From assembly GCA_963800275.1 (NCBI GenBank), contig CAWDAI010000007.1:554027-618026 (forward strand): a stretch of 64,000 nucleotides of DNA, written 5' to 3'. A program made the position numbers and the translations under genes. The notes beneath the pieces are model-generated. The model was not told the origin of the DNA, ran no database searches, and was given only the letters and a program-made list of their open reading frames with translations. Shown in pieces: positions 1 through 8,354 of the stretch. Each line of letters begins with the position of its first letter. The stretch's first letter is position 1. The DNA is from JAFMJV01 sp963800275 (GTDB lineage Bacteria > Chloroflexota > Limnocylindria > Limnocylindrales > CSP1-4).

Positions 1-34
1 ACCCAGCGCAGGTGGGGAAAGCGGCCCTGGCGCA

Positions 35-985
35 TCAGTCCAGCCACCGATCGCTGCCGGGGAGGACCAGCAGGTCGCCGTTCACAAGCAGCAACAGGGC
101 CGCCCACGCGCCGCCGGCCGCGAGCACTTCCGGGCCTGCCTGCGCGCCGCGGATGACGGCCGCCTTGGCCAGCGCCTCGGCCAACCCGGCACGCTCGGCG
201 ACCACGGTCGCCTGCACCACGTCGGTCTCCGCCGGCTGCCCCGTCCAGGGGTCGATGAGGTGGTGGGTCACGCCTCGTGTGGTCTGCCAACGATGGACGC
301 TGGTGCCGGAGGTAGCGATCCCGAAGCGGCCGCCCGGCCAGTCTGCCGGGGGGTGGAGCCGGGCGAGCTCCACACCCGGTTCTTGCGGATGCGGCACGCC
401 GATCTGCCAGTCCGTCGGCCCGGCTGTCCGGACCGCGATATCGCCATCAGCATCCACGAGGGCTGCCGGATAGGCATCGAGCAGAAGCAGCGCCCGGTCG
501 GCGATCCAGCCCTTGGCCACACCGTCCAGATCGAAGCGCACTGGGACCTCGCGCGCGAGCCGCCGGTCGCGGCCGTCGCCCGTGAGCGACCAGGACGTCA
601 CGCGCTGGAACGAAGGGTGGCCGCCCGTCTCGGCTGCGAGTCGGGCATCGAGCAGGCTGACGTCGACCACGCCTGCCGTCGCGGCAGACATGGCCCGGGC
701 ATGCGTCAAGGCAGCGGCCAGGGTGGGTCGGAGCGCCACGTCCAGCCGTCCCGGATCGGCATTGAGCTGGGCCAGGTCGGAGTCGTCGCGAAAGCGCGTC
801 AGGCGCCCAGCCCAGGCATCGATGCGGTCGGCCACCCGCCGCAGATCACGCTCGGCCTCGGCGTCATCACGGAGCCCGGAGGCGACGAGCAGTCGCAGGC
901 CGCCACCCATCGTGCGAGTCGTAAGCTCGGTCTCCAAGCTCGCCTGCTGGGGGATCCCCAGCGGGACTGGCGTCGCGACCGTCAT
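35..985 (-). CDS. apbE: FAD:protein FMN transferase (ApbE family)
   Basis: ApbE enzymes transfer FMN from FAD to a Thr/Ser of target flavoproteins. The 316-residue product shows three family motifs: DLDGVAKGW (about residues 153-161), ATSG (about 223-226) and HHLIDPWTG in the C-terminal third. I see no signal peptide or lipobox, unlike many exported ApbE proteins, so it may act in the cytoplasm or start elsewhere. Its ATG overlaps the stop of the upstream small gene by 4 bases, so it is the third gene of an operon starting at 1733. No FMN-accepting target protein is visible; one could lie just outside the window. Family call is firm; target unknown. Confidence 0.88.
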   Translation of the reverse strand: MTVATPVPLGIPQQASLETELTTRTMGGGLRLLVASGLRDDAEAERDLRRVADRIDAWAGRLTRFRDDSDLAQLNADPGRLDVALRPTLAAALTHARAMSAATAGVVDVSLLDARLAAETGGHPSFQRVTSWSLTGDGRDRRLAREVPVRFDLDGVAKGWIADRALLLLDAYPAALVDADGDIAVRTAGPTDWQIGVPHPQEPGVELARLHPPADWPGGRFGIATSGTSVHRWQTTRGVTHHLIDPWTGQPAETDVVQATVVAERAGLAEALAKAAVIRGAQAGPEVLAAGGAWAALLLLVNGDLLVLPGSDRWLD

Positions 986-1356
986 CGGCCCGACTGCCGC
1001 GTACGGGCCACGGTCCGAGTCGAGCGGCTGGCCGTCTGGGTCGAGCGGGCCGGGGCCGACACGACCACCCGCCGCACTACCACGCGTGGGGTCGGAGCCG
1101 CTTCCCGGATGACCCGCGCGCCCTTGGGCGCCCGCTGTCCGGGCTTCAGGCGCACGTAGGTCACGGGCCGCTGGACCTTGGCGACCTTGGCACCGGCGGG
1201 CGCGGGAGCCGGTGCCGACGTCGGTGCCTGGGCCTGGGTCGTGGGGAAGGGGACCAGTCCGGCGCCGATCACGCTCACGGCGGCGAGGGCACCGGCACCC
1301 ATCATCAAACGGGCCGGCCTGGGGTCAGGCCGTTCCCGGGTGTCCTTCCCGGCCAT
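982..1356 (-). CDS. small membrane-anchored Pro/Ala/Arg-rich protein
   Basis: Unrecognised 124-residue protein. A basic N-terminus is followed by one hydrophobic segment (about residues 17-37) and then an Ala/Pro stretch and a basic tail rich in Val, Arg, Ser and Thr. This fits a protein with one membrane anchor and a disordered outer part. Its start shares one base with the stop of the gene before it, and its stop overlaps the apbE start, so all three are translationally coupled. It resembles its upstream neighbour in layout (anchor plus V/K/R-rich tail), so the two may be relatives. No enzymatic motif seen. Confidence 0.6.
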   Translation of the reverse strand: MAGKDTRERPDPRPARLMMGAGALAAVSVIGAGLVPFPTTQAQAPTSAPAPAPAGAKVAKVQRPVTYVRLKPGQRAPKGARVIREAAPTPRVVVRRVVVSAPARSTQTASRSTRTVARTRQSGR

Positions 1357-1733
1357 CAGTCGTCCTCGTACTCGTGCTCGCGCTCATGCTCGCGCTCGTG
1401 CTCGTGCTCCCGCTCGTCGTCGCGAACCCGCGTGGCGCTGACTCGGTTGCTCTTGCTGGACGCTGCGCCCGCCCGCGTGCCCGCCGAACTCGCGCCGGCG
1501 GTGACGCGCTTCTTGACCACGACCGTCTTGGGCTTGGGTGCGGGCTTGACGTAGACGACCTCGGGCTCGATGGTCTCGACTGGCGTCTCGGCGACCGCCT
1601 CGGCGGCCACGACCTGAGCGGCCGGATCGAAGTCCGTTCGGCTCCCGGGTCCGAAGCCGGCGGCGGTCAGTCCGACCGCGAGGACGCCAGCCGCGACCAG
1701 GCTGCTGACGGTGATGGCGAGGCGTTGGCTCAT
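1356..1733 (-). CDS. small secreted or anchored protein with His/Glu-rich tail
   Basis: Unrecognised 125-residue protein and the first gene of the operon that ends with apbE. Residues 5-28 are hydrophobic (signal or anchor). A Val/Pro/Lys-rich middle carries KPAPKPKTVVVKK, and the end is an acidic His/Glu/Arg repeat (EHERE-like units, about residues 107-125) that could bind metal. An AGGAG lies just before the ATG. The 5' leader would be about 28 bases if transcription starts from the ECF-type promoter described at 1762-1797. Function unknown; metal binding is only suggested by the His-rich tail. Confidence 0.6.
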   Translation of the reverse strand: MSQRLAITVSSLVAAGVLAVGLTAAGFGPGSRTDFDPAAQVVAAEAVAETPVETIEPEVVYVKPAPKPKTVVVKKRVTAGASSAGTRAGAASSKSNRVSATRVRDDEREHEHEREHEREHEYEDD

Positions 1734-1761
1734 GGGTCACTCCTGTTGCACCTGGTTGGAT

Positions 1762-1797
1762 CGACTACCTGAGCGCGAGATGCGCCAGAAGGTTCCA
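1762..1797 (-). promoter_or_regulatory. predicted ECF-type promoter of the apbE operon
   Basis: Read on the minus strand: TGGAACCT, a 16-base spacer, then CTCAGGTAGTCG. GGAACC is a classic ECF -35 element. The downstream block starts about 40 bases before the first start codon. The same two blocks with the same spacing occur on the plus strand facing the sigma gene. Confidence 0.55.
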
Positions 1798-1808
1798 CAC
1801 GTCTCGGA

Positions 1809-1844
1809 TGGAACCTCGGCGGCGACCTGACCCTCAGGTAGTCG
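1809..1844 (+). promoter_or_regulatory. predicted ECF-type promoter of the sigma factor gene
   Basis: TGGAACCT at 1809-1816, a 16-base spacer, then CTCAGGTAGTCG at 1833-1844. This mirrors the minus-strand promoter exactly, giving nested inverted repeats (12-base arms 1762-1773/1833-1844; 8-base arms 1790-1797/1809-1816). It suggests that the sigma factor drives its own gene and the apbE operon. Confidence 0.55.
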
Positions 1845-1919
1845 TCGAGGGCCGGTATGGCCGGTCCACAGCAAGACGGTGAAGATGACCAACCCGAGCG
1901 ATGCCAGACCCGGAGCGCG

Positions 1920-2546
1920 ATGCTGACGTCCGCCATCCCGTTCTCGCGTTCTGCCGACGCGGCCTACAGTGACGTCGATGACAGCGATCTGCGATCGATG
2001 ACCCTCGAGCCGACCGACCGCATGTTGGTCGACGCCGTGATGGCTGGCGATGACGATGCCTTTCGCGTGCTCGTCGACCGCGAGAAGGCCAACGTGATCG
2101 GCCTGTGCCTGCGTGTCCTGCGCAACCCGGTGGAGGCGGAAGACGTGGCCCAGGATGCGTTCCTGCAGGCCTATCGAGCGCTGCCGACGTACCGCGCCGA
2201 CGGGCCCTTCGGCGCCTGGGTCGGACGGATCGCGGCCCGCCTGGCCTACGCCAGGCTCAAGCGTCCGGCCGAGCTCCAGGCCGACCCGACGCGCGAGGAG
2301 GGCTGGCTGGTGGACATGGCGCAGAGTGTCGATCCGCAGGTGGAGATGCTGGCCGGTGAGCGCCGGGCAGAGGTGCGCGAGGCGATCTCGGCACTGCCTG
2401 AGCACCATCGGCGCGTGGTCGAGATGCGCTTCTATGGCGATATGTCGCTCGATGAGATCTCCACGCAGACGGGTGCGCCGGTGGGCACCGTCAAGTCCCG
2501 TCTGCACCGAGCCCTGGCGGCCTTGCGCGAGCGACTGGGATCATGA
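1920..2546 (+). CDS. ECF-type RNA polymerase sigma factor
   Basis: Extracytoplasmic-function sigma-70 factor directing RNA polymerase to a small regulon. Region 2 is seen in DDDAFRVLVDRE ... NPVEAEDVAQDAFLQAYRAL, and region 4 in LPEHHRRVVEMRFYGDMSLDEI with the helix-turn-helix GAPVGTVKSRLHRAL. Three in-frame ATGs are possible: 1857, 1920 (GGAG four bases upstream) and 1998 (closest to the usual ECF N-terminus). I chose 1920. The next gene overlaps its stop by 4 bases, as sigma/anti-sigma pairs often do. It diverges from the apbE operon across matching promoter motifs. Confidence 0.9.
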   Translation: MLTSAIPFSRSADAAYSDVDDSDLRSMTLEPTDRMLVDAVMAGDDDAFRVLVDREKANVIGLCLRVLRNPVEAEDVAQDAFLQAYRALPTYRADGPFGAWVGRIAARLAYARLKRPAELQADPTREEGWLVDMAQSVDPQVEMLAGERRAEVREAISALPEHHRRVVEMRFYGDMSLDEISTQTGAPVGTVKSRLHRALAALRERLGS

Positions 2547-3190
2547 GCATGCGACACCGACGCGGATACGTTCCCCTGCCGCCTCCGGCCGGTCGGGACG
2601 GGAGGCCGCCATCTCCCGCCCGAGGCGGCTCGTTCACCGATCAGGTCATGGCTCGCGTGGCCGAAGAGCCCACGCCGTCGCCGTCGCGCGTCTTCGTCCG
2701 CTCGCTCCGCCACCTCGCCTTGCGCGATGCCCTGGCGGCGATGGCGGCCGCCTGGCGGCTGGCCTTCGAGCCCGAGGGCCGCGTCGGGGCATCCACTCGG
2801 GCCACGGCTGCGGCGCTCTTCCTGAGCGTGGTCATCCTGTTCGGAGTCGGCGGTGCCGTCGTCCTGCACGGGGCCGTGGCGCTGGTCGGATCGGACGGCT
2901 CACCGGCCGAGCCTGTCGCGCCGGGGGCCATGTCATCGCCCTCGCCGCTCCCAGCCGTGGAGCTGGCACCGTCGCCGAGCATCAGCCCCACGCCGACCCC
3001 CGTAGCGCCGCCGACACCCAGGCCGCAGGCGACGCCCAGGGCCACCCCCGCCCCCGCCACGTCGTCCGAGGATGGTTCCGGGGAGCGAGTGAAGCGTGAG
3101 ACGCCTGAGCCACGAGAGACGCCCGAGCCGAAAGACCGCTCGAAGCGGAGCGAGCAGAAGGCCGAGGACAAGGCCGAGAGGGACGACTGA
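2543..3190 (+). CDS. single-pass membrane protein, putative anti-sigma factor
   Basis: 215 residues. A cytoplasmic N-terminal part of about 90 residues is followed by one strong transmembrane helix (about residues 89-115, VVILFGVGGAVVL region). The outer part is rich in Pro, Thr and Ser and becomes a charged Lys/Arg/Glu tail. No zinc-binding HxxxCxxC motif is present. The anti-sigma role is inferred from the 4-base overlap with the ECF sigma gene and the one-helix topology. It could also be an unrelated stress or envelope protein. Confidence 0.55.
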   Translation: MSMRHRRGYVPLPPPAGRDGRPPSPARGGSFTDQVMARVAEEPTPSPSRVFVRSLRHLALRDALAAMAAAWRLAFEPEGRVGASTRATAAALFLSVVILFGVGGAVVLHGAVALVGSDGSPAEPVAPGAMSSPSPLPAVELAPSPSISPTPTPVAPPTPRPQATPRATPAPATSSEDGSGERVKRETPEPRETPEPKDRSKRSEQKAEDKAERDD

Positions 3191-3346
3191 GGCCGGACCT
3201 GCCCGGCCCGCGCGAGCCGCTCCGGACGGCTCCAGGAAGGTGCCCTGCAGGCCTACCGGGCAGGCGGGTGCACCAGGCGCTAGATTGCGAGCGGATCCGG
3301 TCGATCTCGCCCTGGATCCATACCTGCTATCCCGAGGAGTGACCAC

Positions 3347-4099
3347 GTGAACGACAACGTCCGGATCGGCCTGGCCGAAGCCATCGGCACGGCCATCCTC
3401 GTGATCGGCGGGGCCGGCACCGCCATCATCGCCACCGGCGGCTTCGACTCGGGCCTCAGCGTGGGACCCCTCGGGGTCGCGTTCGCGTTCGGTCTCAGCC
3501 TGCTCGCGATGGCCTACCTCATCGGCCGGATCTCCGGGTGCCACATCAACCCGGCGGTCACCATCGGCATGATCACCGGCCGCAAGATCGGCCTCGCGCA
3601 GTCGGCGCCGTACTTCATCGGCCAGTTCGCAGGCGGCATCATCGGTGCGGGCCTGATCGCGCTCGCGCTCATGGGCACCGGCGACTACTTCGCCCAGGCA
3701 CAGGCTGCGGGCTTCGCCTCCAATGGCTACGGCGCGCACTCACCCGCGGGCTTCGACCTGCTGTCGGTGGCGGTCATCGAGGTCCTCGTGACCGCGGTGT
3801 TCGTGCTCATCGTGCTGGGCACCACTCATCCCGATGGCGTGCCCAAGGGTTTCGGGCCGATCGCTGCCGGTTTCGGGCTGACGCTCGTGCACATGGTCTC
3901 CATCCCGGTCTCGAACGCGTCGGTCAACCCTGCGCGTTCGCTCGCGACGGCGGTATTCCAGGGCGACTGGGCCCTTGGCCAGGTGTGGGCCTTCTTCCTG
4001 TTCCCCGCCATCGGCGCCGTGATCGCCGGGCTCATCTGGCTCGTCATCGGGCCGCAGCCGGCCGTCCCGCTCCCGGACAAGGTCGCCCAGTCCGACTGA
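3347..4099 (+). CDS. aqpZ: aquaporin (MIP family)
   Basis: Integral membrane water channel of 250 residues. Both half-helix signatures are intact: HINPAVT (NPA at 68-70) and ASVNPARS (NPA at 194-196). His182 and Arg197 match the narrow-filter residues of water-selective AqpZ, which argues against a glycerol facilitator. Start is GTG at 3347, with GAGGAG at 3334-3339. The gene stands alone and is followed by a strong hairpin at 4108-4146. Confidence 0.93.
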   Translation: MNDNVRIGLAEAIGTAILVIGGAGTAIIATGGFDSGLSVGPLGVAFAFGLSLLAMAYLIGRISGCHINPAVTIGMITGRKIGLAQSAPYFIGQFAGGIIGAGLIALALMGTGDYFAQAQAAGFASNGYGAHSPAGFDLLSVAVIEVLVTAVFVLIVLGTTHPDGVPKGFGPIAAGFGLTLVHMVSIPVSNASVNPARSLATAVFQGDWALGQVWAFFLFPAIGAVIAGLIWLVIGPQPAVPLPDKVAQSD

Positions 4100-4107
4100 C
4101 GCCGTGG

Positions 4108-4146
4108 GCGACTCTCAGCGACCCCGGGTGCGCTGACGAGAGTCGC
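4108..4146. terminator. hairpin between convergent genes
   Basis: GCGACTCTC at 4108-4116 pairs perfectly with GAGAGTCGC at 4138-4146, with a further AGCG/CGCT pairing inside. It lies between the aquaporin stop and the end of the opposite gene, so it could stop transcription from both sides. No long U-tract follows. Confidence 0.65.
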
Positions 4147-4147
4147 T

Positions 4148-5047
4148 CTATGCGGGCTGGGCGCCGAGCTGCCGCACGGCCGCTTCCAGGCCGGCGCGGT
4201 CCCTGATCGGGCTCGTCGTCGGGAAGCTGGTGGTCCGGTAGTGCTGCGCGAAGGGAAAGCTGCAGGCCTCGAACGGCTCGCTCGCCAGCAGTTCCTGGCC
4301 GAAGGTATTGCGCTCGATCTCGACCGATTCGAGCGGGATGTGCAAGGCCCGTTCCACCTCACCCGGGTCGAAGATCAGGCCGAACGGGACCGAATCGCTG
4401 TCCAGCAGCCGTCCGCCGTAGTCGACGGAGAGATTGCCCTCGAGCCAGAGCCGCTGGTCGAGGGGCTGCAGTGACGCGGCCTCGAGGCCGGCCACGCTGG
4501 CGATGTGATTGCGACCGTCCTCGCCCTGCACGTCCACGATCAGGTCGCCGGCATAGGAGGTCGTCACCACGCACTGGCTGGTGCTGGAACCGGAGAAGCC
4601 CCGGCGCGGATCGAAGCTGATGGTGTTGGACTCGTAGTCGCAGATGACCCACGACAGCATGCCGGTCGCCTCGTGCTCGGCGATGAGGTAGAACTCCACG
4701 CGCGTGCCCCAGAACACGGAGGTGTGCACGTTGAACGCGGCGAGGATGCCGGCGTATCGCGGCGTCGTGCCCGCGAACATCGCGGTCGGGATGAGTCGAT
4801 AGCCCGGCGGAAGCTGCGCCCTGGCTCCGGACGTGTCCTCGATCTCGTAGGCCAGGAAGTAGCCGTAGGGCTCGACGACGAAGCTGATGTCGGACTCCCG
4901 GCTCCCTGCCCGATCGACGATCCACTTCTGGACCTTGACGGGGAGCTTGCGCAGCATCTCGGCACGTCCATACAAGCCTCCGATGGCTTTGGGGCTGATG
5001 CCCATCTCGGTGTGCTTGATGAAGTGGAGCGCGGTCTGCCGATCCAT
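4148..5047 (-). CDS. hypothetical protein (possible acetoacetate-decarboxylase-like fold)
   Basis: 299 residues, no signal peptide or membrane helix. I do not recognise the family with certainty. The stretch around LPPGYRLIPTAMF ... FNVHTSVFWGTRVEFYLIAE vaguely recalls the acetoacetate-decarboxylase-like superfamily, but no catalytic Lys motif can be assigned. It lies downstream of the arylsulfatase on the same strand with a 106-base gap containing a TTGACA box, so it probably has its own promoter. Codon use is like its neighbours, and it is clearly a real gene. Confidence 0.55.
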   Translation of the reverse strand: MDRQTALHFIKHTEMGISPKAIGGLYGRAEMLRKLPVKVQKWIVDRAGSRESDISFVVEPYGYFLAYEIEDTSGARAQLPPGYRLIPTAMFAGTTPRYAGILAAFNVHTSVFWGTRVEFYLIAEHEATGMLSWVICDYESNTISFDPRRGFSGSSTSQCVVTTSYAGDLIVDVQGEDGRNHIASVAGLEAASLQPLDQRLWLEGNLSVDYGGRLLDSDSVPFGLIFDPGEVERALHIPLESVEIERNTFGQELLASEPFEACSFPFAQHYRTTSFPTTSPIRDRAGLEAAVRQLGAQPA

Positions 5048-5070
5048 CGCGGGGGTTCCCTGTGTTCATA

Positions 5071-5100
5071 CGTGTACAGGGTTAGTCTACCCTATGTCAA
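5071..5100 (-). promoter_or_regulatory. possible promoter or operator of the 4148-5047 gene
   Basis: On the minus strand a perfect TTGACA (5100-5095) is followed by a loose dyad AGGGT...ACCCT and a TGTACACGTATGAACA-like imperfect palindrome. The region is AT-richer than its surroundings. No good -10 hexamer at 17 bases, so this is tentative. Confidence 0.35.
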
Positions 5101-5153
5101 GGTACTTGGACCCCCTCGTGGCCACACCCTCGTCGTGAGGCGGGCCACCGCCA

Positions 5154-7520
5154 TCACTGCTGGGCCATGATCCGGCGCAGGTTCGACGCGTCATCCTCGA
5201 TGAGCTCACCGGTCACGTCGAGGACGACCTGGTGGATGTTGCCGGTGAACTCGAACGGCGCCACGTAGACGTCCGGCAGCACCGGCGCGCCCGAGTCGTA
5301 GCCACAGGACAGGCCTTCCAGCTCGAACATGGCGGGGGTCGTGTGCGGGACATCGGTGTTGGCCACGAGCTCGCCATCGACGTACAGCTGGAACCGCCCC
5401 GGCGCGCCCTTGCCGACCGAGAAGTCGGGCTGGCCGGTCGGCTCGAACTCGAAGCGAAGCTTGTGCCGTCCCGCGGGGACCGGCTCGTCGGTGCTGACGG
5501 TGAAGAAGTCGCGCGCGACATAGTTGAGCCCATAGTGGAGCCGGCCGTCCTTGAGGTAGAAGGCGAAGCCGCCCGCTGCCCCACCTTGCGCGAGGAGAAT
5601 GCCCTCGGCGCCACCCTCGGGGACGGTCACGTCGGCCTCGATGCTGTGGGGTCGGTTGACGATCTTGGGGGTGGCCGGCTGCGGGATGGCCGTGAGGCCC
5701 GGGTAGTAGGTGAAGCGGGTGCGGGGACGTGAGGTCATGGGCCGTTCGACCACGAGGCGGCCCTTGACGTCACCGTCGATGGGCAGGACCTTGTACTTGC
5801 CGGCCTCTACCCACCACTGTGCGACCAGCTCGCGGAGCTTGGCCGGGTGCTCGGCCGCGACGTTGGTCGATTCGGTGGGGTCGTCGCTGATGCGATAGAG
5901 CTCCCAACCCTCCGTCTCGAGCTCATCCAGATCGTCAGGGCCGATGGCTGAGCCGAAATGGCGGCCCTTGGCCGCAGCCGACGTGAAGTCGACACCCGGC
6001 CAGGGGCAGACGGCGCGCCAGCCATCGTGGTCGATGGCCCGATGACCGAACATCTCGAAGTACTGGGTGGTGTGCTCTGAAGTTGCGGACGCATCGCCCA
6101 GAGCGGGCAGGAAGGAGACGCCCTCGATGGGCGACTGGGCCACGCCACGGATGGCCGTCGGCGCCTCGATGCCGAGCGCGTCGAGCACGGTCGGCACCAT
6201 GTCGATGGCGTGGGCGTACTGCTCGCGGATCTCGCCCCCCGCCTGCAGGCCCGCCGGCCAGGAGACGATGAACGGGTCGGTCGAGCCGCCGCGGTACGTC
6301 TCCCGCTTCCAGCGCCGGAACGGCGTGTCACCGGCCCAGGCCCAGCCCCACGGGTAGTGGTTGTAGGAACGGGTGTCACCCAGGGTATCGATCTTGGCCA
6401 GGTTGTCCTCGAGGGACTCGGGCGCGTTGTTGAAGAAGAGCATCTCGTTGGTCGAGCCCTGCGGTCCGCCTTCGGCCGAGGCGCCGTTATCGCTGATGAC
6501 CATGATCAGCGTGTTCTCGAGCTCCCCGATCCGCTCCAGCGTGTCGAGGACTCGGCCGAAGTGGTGGTCGGTGAAGCTGACGAATCCGGCGTACACCTCC
6601 ATGAACCGCGCATACAGGCGCTGCTCGTCTGCGGACAGCGAGGACCACTCGGGCACGTCGGGGTCGCGGGATGGCAGCACCGCGTGTGCCGGCAGGATGC
6701 CCAGCTCCTGCTGCCGCGCGAAGACCTTCTCGCGATAGGCATCCCAGCCGTCGTCGAATACGCCCTTGTACTTGTCCGCCCACTCCCTGGCCACGTGGTG
6801 CGGGGCGTGGCCGCAACCGGTGGCGTAGTACAGGAAGAACGGCTTCTCCGGCGCGTTCACGTGGGCGTCCAGGATCATCCTGATGGCCTGGTCGGCGAGG
6901 TCTTCGCTGAGGTGGTAGCCCTCCTCGGGCGTCCCTGGCGGCTCGACCGCGCGGTTGTCCTCGGTGAGGTCCGGATACCACTGGTTGGTCTCGCCGCCGA
7001 GGAAGCCGTAGAAGCGCTCGAAGCCGCGTCCGATCGGCCATCGATGGAAGGGTCCTGCCGGCGTGTTGTCCTCGGACGGGCTCAGATGCCACTTGCCCAC
7101 GCAGAACGTGTTGTAGCCCTCGGCCCGCAGGATCTCGCTGATCATGCCGTTCTCGAAGGGCATGCGAGCGTCGTAGCCGGGGTAACCGGTGGCCGTCTCC
7201 ATGATCGAGGCCACGCCGTTGGAGTGGTGGTTGCGGCCGGTCAGGATGCAGGATCGGGTGGGCGAGCACAGCGCGGTGGTGTGCATGTTGGAGAAGCGCA
7301 GGCCCCGCTTGGCCACGCGCTCGATGTTGGGCGTCTCGACGAGGCCACCAAAGGTCGAGAGCTGGCCGTAACCGACGTCGTCAAGGACGAAGAAGAGCAC
7401 GTTCGGGGCGCCTTCTCGCGCCCGGATCGGCTCCGGCCAGGCCGGCGAGGAGTCGGCCGTGGTCAGCCCGACGCGCCCGGGGAACCGTTCTCCATGGGGG
7501 TACTCGACAACGGGCATCAT
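5154..7520 (-). CDS. arylsulfatase (type I, formylglycine sulfatase)
   Basis: 788-residue sulfatase hydrolysing sulfate esters. The CSPTR motif (Cys85 onward, within CSPTRSCILTGR) is where a formylglycine-generating enzyme converts Cys to the catalytic residue. Metal ligands are in NVLFFVLDDVGYG (about residues 40-51), and the distal pair is in VISDNGAS. The C-terminal 200 residues form a beta-rich extension (YVDGELVANTDVPHT region) typical of AtsA-like enzymes of this length. No signal peptide is evident, so it is probably cytoplasmic. Starts ATGATG with GAGGAGTGG upstream. Diverges from a MarR gene, a likely regulator. No maturation enzyme gene is in the window. Confidence 0.93.
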   Translation of the reverse strand: MMPVVEYPHGERFPGRVGLTTADSSPAWPEPIRAREGAPNVLFFVLDDVGYGQLSTFGGLVETPNIERVAKRGLRFSNMHTTALCSPTRSCILTGRNHHSNGVASIMETATGYPGYDARMPFENGMISEILRAEGYNTFCVGKWHLSPSEDNTPAGPFHRWPIGRGFERFYGFLGGETNQWYPDLTEDNRAVEPPGTPEEGYHLSEDLADQAIRMILDAHVNAPEKPFFLYYATGCGHAPHHVAREWADKYKGVFDDGWDAYREKVFARQQELGILPAHAVLPSRDPDVPEWSSLSADEQRLYARFMEVYAGFVSFTDHHFGRVLDTLERIGELENTLIMVISDNGASAEGGPQGSTNEMLFFNNAPESLEDNLAKIDTLGDTRSYNHYPWGWAWAGDTPFRRWKRETYRGGSTDPFIVSWPAGLQAGGEIREQYAHAIDMVPTVLDALGIEAPTAIRGVAQSPIEGVSFLPALGDASATSEHTTQYFEMFGHRAIDHDGWRAVCPWPGVDFTSAAAKGRHFGSAIGPDDLDELETEGWELYRISDDPTESTNVAAEHPAKLRELVAQWWVEAGKYKVLPIDGDVKGRLVVERPMTSRPRTRFTYYPGLTAIPQPATPKIVNRPHSIEADVTVPEGGAEGILLAQGGAAGGFAFYLKDGRLHYGLNYVARDFFTVSTDEPVPAGRHKLRFEFEPTGQPDFSVGKGAPGRFQLYVDGELVANTDVPHTTPAMFELEGLSCGYDSGAPVLPDVYVAPFEFTGNIHQVVLDVTGELIEDDASNLRRIMAQQ

Positions 7521-7740
7521 CCACTCCTCATATCGCGACGGGCGTCGTCCCCAGTATGCTCGGTCCGCGAGCCCGTGGACCGGTCTCGTCGGCGTAGGGG
7601 GTCACTACCGCCGAGGGGACGCGCCCCAGGCGCGGCGCTCCAATGGTGGTTCCGCTGTGTACCCTAGTGCCATCCGCCCAGCACGTTCGTGTCGCTCGCT
7701 CGTGTGAGCGTCATCTGGGCGTTCGGAGGAACCCGCGACG

Positions 7741-8217
7741 ATGACAAGGTTGTCCTCGGCGTCCACGGCCGCGAAAGCCGATGTCGAGCGCATCGCCCCC
7801 GCCGACGGCCTCAGTGCTGCCGAGCGACAACGCGCGCAGCGACTGCTGCTCGTGTTCGCCCGCCTCGGCGCTGCCGTCACCGAGGCCTTGCACGCACGCG
7901 TCGACCGTCAGTTCGCCTCCAACGTCGAGGTCCTCGTCCTGACCAGCCTCGACCTCCAGGGGCCACAACGCCCTGGAGACCTGATCGCCTTGACCGGTCT
8001 GACCAGCGGCGGCGTCACCAAGGTCATCGACCGGCTGGAGGAGCAGAAGCTGATCGTACGACGCTATGGATCGGTCCAGGGCGACCGGCGTGGGACTCGC
8101 CTCGTGCTGACACCGGAAGGTGCGTCCGTGGCCGCGGAGTTGGCCGAGGGCCTCGCGTCCCAGATGGAGGCGGTGCGTGAGGCGATCAAGGATCTGGAGT
8201 CTGTAACCCGGAGCTGA
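7741..8217 (+). CDS. MarR-family transcriptional regulator
   Basis: 158-residue winged-helix DNA-binding protein. The recognition-helix region reads LIALTGLTSGGVTKVIDRLEEQKLI and the wing reads GDRRGTRLVLTPEG, both standard for MarR. It probably acts as a dimer that responds to a small ligand. GGAGG at 7726-7730 precedes the ATG by 10 bases. It is transcribed away from the arylsulfatase over a 220-base shared promoter region, so control of that gene and itself is likely but not shown. Confidence 0.88.
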   Translation: MTRLSSASTAAKADVERIAPADGLSAAERQRAQRLLLVFARLGAAVTEALHARVDRQFASNVEVLVLTSLDLQGPQRPGDLIALTGLTSGGVTKVIDRLEEQKLIVRRYGSVQGDRRGTRLVLTPEGASVAAELAEGLASQMEAVREAIKDLESVTRS

Positions 8218-8354
8218 GACCGTGTCGTAAGGGGCCCCTCGACGGCGGTCGCTTCCTCAGCGTGATACGTCAGGAGCGCATCGGCCGGGGATCAACGTCG
8301 ATTACGTGCGCAGCAGACAAGTCGGCCAGAGAGACTTGGCTGCCAGCACGGCGG

